Part shown: positions 37,815 through 50,515 of the stretch, one piece after another
How the letters are laid out: every line of letters begins with the position of its first letter
How positions within the stretch are numbered: position 1 is the stretch's first letter
Origin: Neodiprion pinetum
Taxonomy: Eukaryota; Arthropoda; Insecta; Hymenoptera; Diprionidae
DNA: 64,000 nucleotides
Assembly: GCF_021155775.2 (NCBI RefSeq)
Contig: NC_060235.2
Location: 4,781,521 to 4,845,520, forward strand
Direction of reading: 5' to 3'
Translations under genes and position numbers: made by a program
The notes under the pieces: model-generated
The model's database searches: none
Told to the model about the DNA's origin: nothing
The model's input: only the letters and a program-made list of their open reading frames with translations

Positions 37815-39640
37815 TATGCATCCAAAGTTCAGACCATGTTCTCAGTTTAACCTCACGATTCGAGGTGACTTTTGACCCGCGATCATATATCCACAGGCTT
37901 CGGTTTGTCTTGGAGGATTTGGCGACCGTATCGGCGATAATTTTTCTTCGAGAAACCGCAGCAGGTATGAGGGGAGAATGAGCAATGGCGATTTCGCGAT
38001 CCGGGGCTAATGGTCGGGGACGGTGCGGTGCTCCGGTGTCTGAAAACGGTTAGCGGAAACCGCGGGTGGCGAAATTGAGCAATCCGCATTCATATCAGCG
38101 TGGTTTACGAGCGCGACAGTCCTCGCCCAGTGTCTCAATATTCGTATATTATTCCCCGACTCGGATTTTCCGGCCTCTCAAATCCGCGATCCGCGATCTG
38201 CTGACGTCGCGAAGAAGAGGAAGAAGAACGTCGGGACGTCAAGTGGTGCTTGGCGCTACGTCGAGCGGCACCTTCCCGATTTTATCCGACACATGTACAG
38301 GAAGATATGCGTGCCCCTGGAACGCTTGCTGAATTGAAAGAGGGAAAATCTCACGTCTGTCTAGCGTCACGTCCGCCTCTCTTTGTGGTCGTGTCTCGGC
38401 CTCGAGGCGGGCGTCTTGAATCGACGAGACTCGAGTGGGAGGAGAGAGAATTCATATAATTCGAGATTACTCTCTTACCGCTTCGCTCAAATTCTACAGT
38501 CTAACTCGCGAATTTGTGCCGCGTGATTGGGTTAATTTCGCGAAAACCGTATGCACTGCACCTAAAATCGGGGCGGGATCGAAGTTTCGAATTTGAAAAG
38601 TTCCGGAAGCGCCTGATTCCGAATTATTTTGGGGCGAAAGTTGAGGTAAGGAAATCAAACTTTTACCAAACAACCAAGTTTCGAATGGTCGGAAAGCCGA
38701 CGGCTCAAAATTCCGATAGAGCGAAATTCCGAAAATTAAAATACACTCACACAACGAAGTTTACTCAACGAGTGGGTGTAAAAAATCAGAAAAACCGAAA
38801 ATCGGAATGACCTGGATTCCGAACGTGAAAATATCAAAAATCAAAAACAAAGAAAGATCAAAGCGGTGAAATTTCACCAAGCCAGAAATTCATAAATCTG
38901 AAAATCTGCGATCATTCGGAATTTCGATGTTTCGTTAAAGTTTGATTTTTTTACATCAACTTTCGCCATTAAAATATTCGGAATTTGGAGCTTCCGGAAC
39001 TTTTTTCGCCCCCTATAATCGCGGTCCTAAACTGTGGACGTAAATGTGCGCAACAATCAAACCCCCGCCATGAGGAATTGCGGAATTGTGAAACAATTAT
39101 AACGATTTCGCCCCATTCGCTCTCATCCTAGCTCCTCGCGAGGCACTCGAGGTCCGTAATTTCTTTCCGAGAGGTCGTAAACTGTGAAGCACGACGAGCG
39201 AAGTGCCCAGATTTTTATTTGATGAATGATCGAGGGTCCGAATCCGCGCGGCAAGTATCGAAGGCATTTGATTGGCTTTTAAAGAAGGAAGAGTCAATAA
39301 AGTTAAGGTTTTTCGTCAAGTGTCATTGTGCGACTGAAGCACCATCGGCACCAGATATTCGTGACAATGGGGATAACGGAAAATTGATCCTTTGTCGTTA
39401 CGCTTTTTTGGAATTACATTAAGGACGCGGGGCAAGGATGTGCGGAGAACAAGGATGAAAAAGAGAGCGACGGGCCTTCGGAAAGGGGAGAAAACCAGGG
39501 GTGAACTAGCCGAATCCGAGAACAAAGAATATGGGTAAATAGAACGGTCGAAATATCGACTAAGTAACGTGAATTGGTGGAAAAATATTAGCAAATTTCG
39601 TTACAACATTTCTTATCAATATACGATCACAGCTCCTTAA

Positions 39641-40113
39641 CCCTTTGAGCCTTAATGGTAAGTATTCTTATCATCTATGTTACGTCCATTTTATGTATAA
39701 CTTTTTGTTTATCGACAGTTTTTCAATACGAGAGAGCAATTATTCTGATATAATGTAAATTATTATTGTTAGAAACAAATTGATTGAAAAAAATCGTAAA
39801 AATTAAAAGAATAATTCATTTCCGAGAAAGTTACCCCACTATACATATGGTGTTTTTTGGAGTCGCTAATTATGAATGTGAAATCAGATTTTGATGTTAC
39901 AGTATAACGAATCCTATCAAAGACCCCAAAAATTCCTGCATAGAGTTTTTTGACCGTATTCGATCAAATTTGAAATTTTCATCCACCATATTGGATCTGT
40001 CATCTTAAATTTTTGAAATCAGATTTCAGTTTGGTAATCAGCGACTGCAAAAACTGTGAAATACTATATTGTTAGAATAGTTGACTGGACACAATAACGT
40101 GTGCCTCAAAGGG
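39641..40113. mobile_element. piggyBac-like MITE with TTAA target duplication
   Basis: TTAA (39637-39640) is followed by CCCTTTGAGCC; the other end reads GCCTCAAAGGG followed by TTAA (40114-40117). TTAA duplication with CCC/GGG-starting terminal repeats is characteristic of the piggyBac superfamily. The 473-bp interior has no transposase. It contains an imperfect inverted repeat (GGAGTCGCTAATTATGAATG near 39857 and GTAATCAGCGACT near 40034). Confidence 0.8.
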
Positions 40114-42364
40114 TTAAATCGTTAAACCGTCAAATCATAATTAAAAAATAGTTGTAGCACAATTATAGCTACATTGAAAACGGAGTAAATGCGAGAGAAA
40201 AAGTGAGACGCGTCTTATCGAGATTGAAGGTGCGAAAAAACGAGATGGAAAATTCGAGATGATGCCCGGATAAGAGGACGCAATAAATTCGCCTTATTCG
40301 CGATCTAATCGCTGTAACTCTGTCTGTCTCTGCGTAGCAAGATCACTTATCGTTAGCGAGATGAGTCGAAGTGATCAAGCCCCGGTTGGTCACTCGAGTC
40401 TCTGCAGACTCCTGGAGTTCGGCTGATCCCTCGGGTTTTCGGCTGTCTCGTCTCGCCCTCGAAAGTTGGAAACAAGCCCCCCTCGAGGCTCCCGCGACGC
40501 TCTGATTTCTCCCAAACAAGAGCTCGTAACACGAGGATGAATCTCGGTCCTGTTACCGATAATAATTGAACCTAAGAGCCGGTATCGGGTTCTCGTACCA
40601 ACTTTTACTTGTACCCACTTTCTTCCCGTTCCCGTAAATACCAACCCCCAGACATTCTTTACTCTCCTGTTTACAGTGTATTCGGCTCTCCTCCCGAAAC
40701 CCGGTATTGGCTCGTTATGCATTTTTCCTCGCGTTTCACTTGCCATTAAAATAACGTACCTCGTCCTCTGGTTCGGATAGCAAAGGACCAATTACGGAAT
40801 GGTAGACATCTTGTCGAAATTTCAGGAAACGCTTACTTATTGAGGGGGGGTGGAAGAAGAAAATTTTACGATTAGCAAACGGTTAAAATATGGGATCGAT
40901 TTCTGGTCACGTATGAAATGCGTAATTTCTAATTCCCTTTCTTAAATCATCCAAGTTATATTTACCTGAAATCGTTAAAATCCAAACACACTCATTGTCA
41001 GAGAACGGAAAGTTTTGAAAATGATAGATATAAAGAATTTGCTTTGAATACATCGTTTTCGCTTAACGCATGCAGAATAAACTCTGGAATTCCCATCTAC
41101 GATACTTAAAGTTGACAAATTATTTCCTCCAAGGATCAATAAATCCCGAAAGTCGTCCGACCATCCTTATCTATTTCATAAATATTAGGAGGGAATAAAG
41201 AGTCAGACAAGGTCGATTTCCGTCAATTTTCGATCATCGATTCGGAATAAAATCTGGCTCCATGCCGACTGAAAACTGCGTGGCAAAGCCGATGCTGTCT
41301 ATATATCTGATTTTTGTGGCTCTACGCCAGAATCGAGAGAACGAACCTTCGTCTATAATCTACATATTGACGTAGCTGGTTTAAAACGGTACAAGAGGGG
41401 CGGTCTAGGCGTAGAGTTTATAGACTTGACGGGTGCGCCTAACGCCTGGTGAACACTGAGGAACACGCTTGCAAACACCACCTAGCAACGGTCTTTCCTG
41501 CGCATTGGGTGTTTAGAAGCCTTCCTAATTTCTGTATCGATTTATCAGGCGATTTAACGGTGCGACGAAATTACCACTCTCGATCTTTGCGTGTGCCTAT
41601 AAATAAAAAGTTACCATTTTTTCCCCTCTGTCTATAGTATGTAAAAAAAGAAAAGCCTGCTTCTCGATCGCAAATTTATCCTCCAGGCTAATTACATCCA
41701 CGATCTATAACTGTGCGCGTTGGAGACTTTGCGTGCATGTTGCGAATAATTATTTTTCAGTGCGTTGTACATCCTTAATTCGCAAGTTCCGTAATTGAGA
41801 TTATGTTAATACGACTACATAACGCATCGAGACATTTCGTACTCACCTTGCAACCGGCGAATGAACGTCGTTCTGAGGCGGCTAGGCAAACAAACACCTG
41901 ACCAGGTGTTCCCAGAGGTGCTGGAAGTGATTGACGCCCCGGCGTCGCGGCGCCGCAGTCTTTTCCACTATGGTTATACCGCAGAGGTTGAATACCCGGG
42001 GGGTAAAACGAACCGCCACCTTATGGATGCATCAATTTTTATACTGCGTGCGCTGATTCGTCCAAGATTATTGTCAGACAAATAAATCAATTAGCTGACA
42101 AACTGTCGGAGTGGGCATCGAAATCCTTTTTCGTCAAACAACCGATGGTTATTCTTCTTATTCCCAATGGCTGAATCCCTTAAGGATTAATGCCAGAAAT
42201 AGCTGGTTAATAAAAATTCCCAGATACGATTACTACACGATCATCAAGTATTTAAATTTTTTTACCTTAACCTTAAAAAATATGATTCTGAGTACAAAAT
42301 GGATTTTGTAGTTTTGACCAGATAATCTAGTGTATACTTAAATCCCTTTCAATTATTGTAACTC

Positions 42365-42570
42365 GTGTTATATTTTTATGACGGTGGATCTAACTCAATG
42401 TTGACGTCGAAGCTTTACTTTACTGAAAAGGTACAGTAACCGGAAAATGCAATATCGGCATTTATGATCACATTAAACGGTTACTGCTACACCGTTTCCT
42501 TGGGTCTCCAACATAATATATTCAAACCATTATAGCAAAGATGCGAATTTTACGAGAATTTTCTAGTGAC
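42365..42570. mobile_element. Second diverged relative of the TA-flanked TIR element
   Basis: The stretch TTGACGTCGAAGCTTTACTT, then ATCACATTAAACGGTTACTG, then TATATTCAAACCATTATAG aligns in order with 32640-32820 and partly with the 37.4 kb element. The right side ends GAATTTTCTAGTG, recalling that element's TTTTTCTCAGTG terminus. Confidence 0.5.
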
Positions 42571-44162
42571 AATAAAGAACGAAATTTTCTTCAGTCTGGT
42601 CCACGGCCTCGCCGTAATTCCTCGAGAATTTCAACCTCGCAGATTTAGCTTCAATTTCCTGTGGCCGGGTCCCTCCTTCACATAGCCGTGATTCGATGTT
42701 ACGGTGAGTAACTTCTTCGACGGAATCGCGTTATCAGCGAAACAGTGCTTCGGCATTACGGCCTCGTATTCTATCTCCGATCGCGATACACTGCCGGGAT
42801 AATAATCCGGCAACTTTGTTAAGGCGTAACGACTGGGGTAATTCGTGCGGCTCAATGTTCTCCAGACGGGATAATAGATTATTAAGATTGAAGGGGAGTC
42901 CGCTTTGTGCCCAACCCGAAAACTGAAATCGGTATTCACCAGCTCGCTCGCGTCCTTTTCGAGGCACAATTCTCAAACGGCAGTGCCCGAGAGAGTCAGA
43001 GATCGCTTCTCCGACCAAAAGATCTCGTTCTTAGTTTCGGTACACTTGTTTTTCTTCGCTTTTTTTTCCCCCAAGAAGTGTTTGCCGATCTCTTAACAGA
43101 AAAATCAGTCGCTACCTTCATACCCGGACTCTCGCGTGCATTTTATTCAGTCAAATCGCAGCGACTAATTCATTAACCGACTGTTTACTCGGTACGCAAG
43201 AGGGCTGTTTGAATTCACTCTTGAACGAGAAGCGGAGCTCGCCTACCCTGCGAGCCACTCAAATTCTAATGTTTATTCGAACTCTTACAAAACACAAATA
43301 CCAATGCCATTAATTTACCGTCGTTATACCGCAGTTCCGAGTTCACTCGATGATCGTTCAATATACAGGTATATATAACAGCGAAATATACCGACGACCC
43401 CAGTTATTCTGCGAAAACGTCAACGAAAGTCTAACGCATTAGGCATGGTAATTTTTTTTTTTTCTTGTCTGTTCAAAATTGATGAAAAAATAATAAAAAG
43501 ACGAAGAATAATCTCGGGGAACGAATGTCGCATTACCGTTTTACTCCGTGTCCTCTTAAATCTGCGAGTAGATGATGCAGAGAATTCGTTGGGAGTACGT
43601 GGACCAACATAGATAATGCAAGTTTGAGAGATTAGAGGATTGCCGGTTGAGTACTTCACTGTTTCAGAGCTTGAGCCAAGCTTTTGCAGAGCTTATATAA
43701 TTCTGTCTCTCCGAATTGTTCTGCATCCCGCCCGCCCGCCGTGATTTCGGGACTTGAGAGTTCTGCCTCGAAGCAGACCCTTCGCGAGACTGGAGAGCTT
43801 TGTTGTCTCGCCTCGGTGTAATTACAAAACTCGGTAATTAATACCAGCTAACAACAGCACCGAATTTCCACCGTTAGGTATATGACTAAAAAGTAAATAA
43901 AAAAATTTAAATTGTCGAGAATTGAAACCGACTCGCATGTTATTACATACGCAATATGCGCGTAGAGCTCTTTCATCTTTCCTCCACGTTTAATTATTTT
44001 CATGCGGTCACCATGCCGCACTCGTCCCATAAAGCTTCCTTAAAATTATTCAAAATAATCGAACCGGCTAAATCCCAACCGCTTCGCGCCTGACTCGTGA
44101 CTCATGTGTATATGTGTGTAAAGTGAATCGAATATATTTTTAAATGAATTTTCCCAGAGCCT

Positions 44163-44166
<4 letters not shown>

Positions 44167-44225
<59 letters not shown>

Positions 44226-44254
44226 GTACAGGCATATACCATATATATGGTATA
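44167..44254. repeat. TA microsatellite with adjacent 20-bp perfect palindrome
   Basis: A (TA)n tract of about 50 bp ends at 44219. It is followed at 44235-44254 by TATACCATATATATGGTATA, a perfect palindrome able to form a cruciform. Confidence 0.9.
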
Positions 44255-44805
44255 ATACAGCAGAGAGCAACAGGAATATGAATACGAATATATGAATATG
44301 CAGGAGATGAGACATCTGTCGCCCTGTTACACGATATTAGATTGAATCTACTGGGTGTTGCGTTTGAAAATTATTACCGCATCGATCAAACTGCCGGGTT
44401 GAATGCAATTTTTCTAATAAAACGTTTGCGACTCTTGGTATCGTTTTTTTTTTTTCTACTTCTGTTTTCTTTTTTCATATCAGAACTTTGCTTGTTACAT
44501 ACGTGACTCGGAATCTGAACCAGCGACGAGACGTGAAAGATGAAATGAAGACGTTCGATTCTTTTTCATTTTTCATTCGCCTAATCAGCGAGTAGCAGAT
44601 GCTGCCGGTGATGTTGAGGATTTAAAACCGAGAGAATAGAAGGGGTTGAGAGTGATTGGCAGAAGGGTTAAAGACGAGGAGCTGGCTTGAGTACCGGGAT
44701 TTTTCGATTGGCCGCTCACCGACCCTTCGAAGTGTTGAGTTATTTAACTGCTTAACACTTTTGATAATCCCGTTACGGGAATTATTGTCTTAAACAACGG
44801 GTTGA

Positions 44806-44840
44806 CTCTCTCTCCTTTTCTCTCTCTCTCTCTCTCTCTC
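44806..44840. repeat. CT microsatellite
   Basis: (CT)n interrupted once by TTTT. Confidence 0.85.
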
Positions 44841-47800
44841 TTCAGTGCGGATGCAAGATGCGTAAACTGGGTAAAATTCGAATAAAGGATCTGCGGAGCG
44901 GAATGGTGGATTCGAAGAGAGGGCAAAACGGAGATGAATTCTTCACCCTTTCACCGAGAAATTAAGGATTTTACGCCAGGCGTAATTACTTTTTGGACAA
45001 GAGGTGTCAGTCCGACCAGGTCGGAAGGAGTTCAGTTGTGAATTTCATTGTTGGCCAAAATCTATATCGTCTCGAAAATTCGGAGATAATCGTGGATGAG
45101 GGAGAGAAAAGGGTGGCTAGTAATTTCGCCGCATGCAAGGGCTGGAATCCGTCGATCTTATTATTATATGTACGCGAATAGGTGTGTATTTTTCTCAACT
45201 GCGAAGTCAATCATTACCGAAAAATACCTCCGCCGCCCCTGAAGTGTATTTAATTGAACAGCGCCATTTCCGCCTGTCGCAAAATACCTAATTCTTTACA
45301 GGTAGGACGTGTATTACTCGGGGGAAAGAAGAGGCATGTAATAAAAACGCTTCACAATAGATCCAATCATGCAAAATCCGGTATTCAGCCTCCTAAACAA
45401 CCCCAATTTCGTACATTCTACGAAGGAAATATGGCTCGATAAACTTAATAATCTTTTTTCATATTACCCAACGAGCGAGCTTTGTCCTTCTTATGTATTT
45501 GTTTTTTTTTTTTTCTCCCTTCTCTCTACTTCTTTATAAAGCACATCAAATAAACCCCGTGGAATGCATTGCTTTGTTGACGGCACGGTTGCCTGCCCCG
45601 TGTCAAAATAAACTTGAAAATTTTGATCCAGAAAAAAAAAATTTCCCGCTCGAGAACAGTCCTGGATGAAATTGCATTTCGAATCCCTTTATACGAATCG
45701 TCGAATCGGGTCAGGATCAACTATCGAGGGAGTTGATCGACTCGACGCTTTTTTTAACTCGCCAATTTCTGTATGCAAATTTCTTTGATTGGGATGTTCA
45801 AACGACATCTGGTATACAGCCACTCGAGTTAGAATAATAAAAACGTATAATTTAATATATACTCCAATATCCCACGCAGATAATCGTCTGAATATTTTTT
45901 CATCGAAGTCGCGCATTCTTTTGCCATATCCACTGCAGTGGAGAGAAACTCCGTTGAGAAATAAATCGAAGAAAAAAGTTTTAACCAAGTAAATACTCGA
46001 TGATAGGCTTTCTCGGTTATGTCGCAGCGTGGTTAGTTAATTAAAATCCCCAATGGATCGAGCGAAATTGGGTGCCGAGATAGAAACGGGGAATAATCGG
46101 ACGCCGTCTAACCTAACCTAACCGTGGCTCGCCTTTCCCAATCCTTTACGACTTTGCTCCCTAGTTTCCTTTTGCTACCCCAAACCCAGTAACTGCCCCA
46201 CAGGATGTTTTAATTCGGCCAGTATTTACTCCGGTCTGTTTGAAAAGCTCACGGCACCGCAGAGCGATCCGTGCAGGATCGATAGATCATCTGGAAAAAA
46301 TGCAGCATGCATATGCGGGAAATGTCTCGGTAGCAAGAAATTCGCTTCACGTAAAGCGAGCATGTTTTTAATGAGACTTTTCTCTCATCTGCATTGTACG
46401 TTTGTTTCTGAATGCTCTCTCCAATGATCCTGATGGATCAATAATATTCGATAAAAAATTCCAGCGAATCATTTTCACGCGTAAAACCGATGAGTAGAGC
46501 TTAGGTAATTATTATGAATTTTCATGGTCTGAGGCCCCTTTTCAATTTCAGGCTGAGATCTTTCCACCGCGGTTCAGACGTGCGGACTTTAGAGTATGTT
46601 GAATAATTCGCGGAGTCGTCGAGTTTGAGAAACGAGAAGCCGGCTGCCTACCCGGGGTTATTTCTCACCGTTGAGGAGTTCGAGGCGGTGAGAGTAGAAG
46701 CGTAAAAGACGTTTGGCCCGCACAAAGAAGGGAAAAGGTAAAGAGAACCATTTAACCGTGGTCCTTGGCAAGCACCCCCGTTCGGTGTAATAATATTACC
46801 TATTCCGTTTCGCTTCTTTAAATTTTCGTGAAAAAAAAAGAAAAAAAAAAAAAGAAAAATTTTCCCGAGGTATACATAGATGTATATATATATCCCTCCT
46901 CCGCTCCTCCATAATGTATGCCGGAGTGTAACAAAGGCGCATTAACATTTTTATTTGCAGCGGGCGCGGAGCCGAAGCGCCAATCATAAGTCACCAATAC
47001 GTCGGAAACGTCTGCACCGGTGGATATTACGTCGGTACTTATGTATACCATACCTACATACACAATTCGCAGCAAGGAGTAGGAGGAGGAGGAGGATAAA
47101 AGAACCGGCGAATTCGACCTCCTATTTCGCGAATTGCTGATGAGGGGTGAGCCCTTTTACCCGTGATCGTGAGCGATGTTGAACTGGAAATATTTGCCGC
47201 GCAAGAAAAAAAAAAAAGGAAAAAAAACTTAACGTATTCCCTATATTTCAGGCGACGCCCTATCCTAACAAGGAATAATAAATTGATTACAGCCCATATG
47301 ACGCGGGGTGCTCTCACAATTTGGCACTGTATATATATATATATGTATAGAGCGTTGGATGCCCCCTGCTTTAAAATTTAAGATATCTACGGTGTGTGTA
47401 CATATATGCATGTGTACCGAATGAAAATCCATTTAGTCTAATAGGACACTTAACCTAATTATACAATTTGTGTTTCAGAATCATGGCATGGAGGGAGTGA
47501 TACTTCTAATGCAGGATAATTGTAGGTTTAAAGTTCAAACTCTCTATCCTGTAATCCACGGAATAATTTATCTATCGTATACTTGCCCTGTATCTGTAAT
47601 CGCTCTTTTTTGATTCACCGGATTCACGTTGCAAGCATCAACTCCGTCTATGGAATGCAATTAGCTTAATTTATTAGGGGCAGTTTTTACCCTCGACGTT
47701 GCGCAGATCGTGCTCGCGTATAATATTATACTGCAGGAAAAGAGTAAGTGGATAAAAAAAAAAAAAAAAAAATTCAAGCTCTTGTCGATAATAGAAGAAA

Positions 47801-48763
47801 ATTTATTAAAGAAGAGTAGACGGGGTAATGAAGAATTTATTTTAATTACAAGTTACTTACAAAGCCAATAACAATGTACGAGGTAGTCGATAAATGAATA
47901 AATGAAACCAAGCTTCTTTGTTGGGTGAAAACCCGGAGAAGTACTGCTTAGGTTGTGCCGACAGACTTAGAATTAGGATTGAAAATCTCTCCCCTCCCCC
48001 CGAATCAATCCTCCCGACTACTGCGAGGGCTCGTTGAAAAGTTGACGTTTTCGGAATAGTAAGTCCGAAAGTTCAGCCTCATCTCTCCTCTGCGCTGGAA
48101 CTTTTGATTTCTATAATTTTGGGACAGGGGTGAAGTACGTGCGCGAAATGAATAAGATAAACAGAAATCTCCGTGCCCGTTCCGCGTACCGTTCGCCTCC
48201 TCGTTTTCGCCTGCAGGAATCGGTATAAATACGGCAAAGAAATATTTCAACGCTATTCGTTTCATATTAACCCAGTAGCCCGGTTGATAAGTCATTCCGG
48301 AATGTCTCCCGCGATGGGGTTGCAACGGAACGAGGGTAGTTCGGAGTCGAGGGACTGCGACGAGGGCTGAAAGTCGAGGGGTTAAAAATCAAGGGTCTCC
48401 TCTTTGGCTACGTTCCCGGAATACGTTATGAACGCCGTGGAGGGAAGGAAATAGTGCGGTATATCATTTCCTTTCGTATAATTCAGCAGTATAACTATCT
48501 CCGCGAGTACGTTAACTATTTATTTATCATTTCTACGTAAGACACGTTAATATCGTCGGCAGAACAAAACCAGCCTCGTGTATAATCCCTTGAAAAGGGA
48601 TGAAATTATCGTGTCGTAGAATTTTGAAACTGGTACAAATTAATATCGATTGACCATACGGCCCAAAATGACGCCGAATCTTAAATAGGAAAAAAGGTGC
48701 TTGTTCGACCCGAGGATCGTCTTTCTATCCGTCAATCCTCCGTATCATGATCTCCCTTCCTCA

Positions 48764-48781
48764 CCCCCCCCCCCCCCCCCC
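48764..48781. repeat. Poly(C) tract of 18 bases
   Basis: Uninterrupted C18 flanked by CT-rich sequence. Length is likely to vary and to be error-prone in sequencing. Confidence 0.9.
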
Positions 48782-50080
48782 TCCTCCGCCTTCTTCCCTC
48801 AGAACCTGAAGAATTGGGCAGCATTAAAGCTACTTTTCTAAGAACGGCGGTACGTCCAACCGACCCCGACGTGCCAACCATACCGATAACTTCGATTCAA
48901 TCGGATATCGATGGGGTTCATTCGCGATACAATAGGATAGTTATCTGATCCCTGCACCGTTCCATCGTTCTCAGGCTATTTCAATTAACGAGATGATCGA
49001 GCACACCGTTGCCCGTCAGATACCACTTTGACATCGTTTATCTGCAGCGATGAGTGCAGGGTACGTTCTGGATTATGTCAGAACTCAACGTGGATCCGGT
49101 GGAAATTATTTCGCATTTGATGCCGTTTTGATTTCTTGGTCAATGGGCAGCATGAAAGAACGGTAAGGTCTCGTGAGTTTATATATACATTAACTAGCTG
49201 TTAATTTAACTAATCTTAAAGTAATTTACTTCCGGAGTTCAAACTACATGTTACGTTGTTGTAACGGCAGACGATATTTGCTTTGAGAATTATATAAATA
49301 ATCGTAGTCGGCAGTGTTCCCGGGAGGTAATAAAGAGTCAGCCTCAACTTTGATAGTGTTTGCGAAAATCATTTCGTCCGGAACTCAATTCGAATAAACC
49401 CTTCTAGACGAAATGGACCCGAGAAATTTAGTAATAGTGCATTTCGATACTAGTGCGCAAACGTAGCAGTGCCCGCACATCGAATGAGAAGCGAAGCATG
49501 AACCGAAAGGAGAGTTTCGCGCGAGTTCGTCTCGTCCTCTATTTTTTGTTACGCCTGTGACGGAAAGTCCGACCGATTTTGCACACCGCCAGCAGAGCGC
49601 AAACTTTCCTGACAATGCGCAAACGTTTTCTATCAGTGCAGGAAAGTTTTTACCGCACATGTTAATGAAAGTTGTCGTACGTATAAAATCGTACGAATAC
49701 ACTGTCATAAATTTCGCAGATGTATCTATATTGCACTTGCACGCGAGCCTGAACTCAAATTCAACCTACAAACTACAATAATGACTATCTCGTATAACAT
49801 TTTTCAGATTCTACCTACACCTTAACGTATATTGCATTATTTTTACCTCGTATAATAGTTAGATGTTTTATCTAATGTTCAGTAATTTTAATGCATTTTT
49901 TTTTCGTCCTTCGGTTCAACAGTACTTCACATCTTGTAAAGTATGGAACGCTGACACCCGAACGCATATACCAGATATAGAACATATTTAATAAACTGAA
50001 ACTGTAACTTTGTAGCTATAATTTTGTAAATTGCTTTCCCCACTACTTTAAAAGCCAGCTGATGTGAAATTTTCATGTCT

Positions 50081-50345
50081 TGCGACTGTATCTTTTTGAT
50101 CAAATATTCGCAGCGAGTTGAGATTGCACGCGACGGTTTTCTCTCGCAAAATTCCGTCGACGTAATGAATTAAAGACTTGATTGTATATTTCAGAATGGT
50201 CCAAATTTTAACCACGAATCCAATACATTTTCAACCTAAGAATTTTGCTTCTCAACATGGATTTGTATGATTCTTTTGAGACTAATTGGACCCTCATAAA
50301 TGTGAAACAAGATCTGGAACAACGGACGACCAACAGTTAAGGAAT
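50081..50345. repeat. Isolated, strongly diverged satellite monomer
   Basis: This stretch is collinear with most of the 335-bp satellite unit but heavily mutated. Shared islands in the right order are TTCGCAGCG, TTCTCTCGCAAAATT, CCGTCG, CAAATTTTAACCACGAAT, CAACCT, CTTCTCAACATGGATTTG and ACTAATTGGACCC. About 175 bp of unrelated sequence separates it from the main array. Confidence 0.7.
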
Positions 50346-50515
50346 TACAAGGATGAAACTATGTAAATTGACTTTGTAATTATTTAAATACAGGTTACAT
50401 GAAATAAAGATAATACAAAAACATACATCATAAATCTTATCCTGCGAGAGCATGTATTTTTTTTCACCACCGTTTCAAGAACGCGTCACGAATGTTATGT
50501 ATTTCAGCCGTAAAC

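Larger units (their letters stand above)
36744..50080. other. Gene-poor region upstream of the dynein gene
   Basis: I recognise no protein or RNA gene here. The longest open frame (40390-40791, minus, 133 codons) resembles nothing I know and has no supporting context. The region carries two TIR transposons (37.4 and 39.6 kb), a diverged relative at 42.4 kb, TA and CT microsatellites, a C18 tract, A or T runs (43449, 44443, 46829, 47757) and CpG-bearing stretches. The dynein promoter must lie at its start, just above 36743, but no convincing core element is visible. Confidence 0.6.

Noticed and set aside
40390..40791. 133-codon minus-strand open frame
   Set aside because: No recognisable domain, no splice context or neighbouring exons; composition looks like random open sequence in a GC-richer patch.
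42631..42969. 112-codon minus-strand open frame
   Set aside because: No known motif and overlapped by other frames of similar length on both strands.
46108..46124. CCTAA repeats as telomeric (TTAGG)n sequence
   Set aside because: Only about three units, internal in the window; most likely chance or a tiny interstitial trace.
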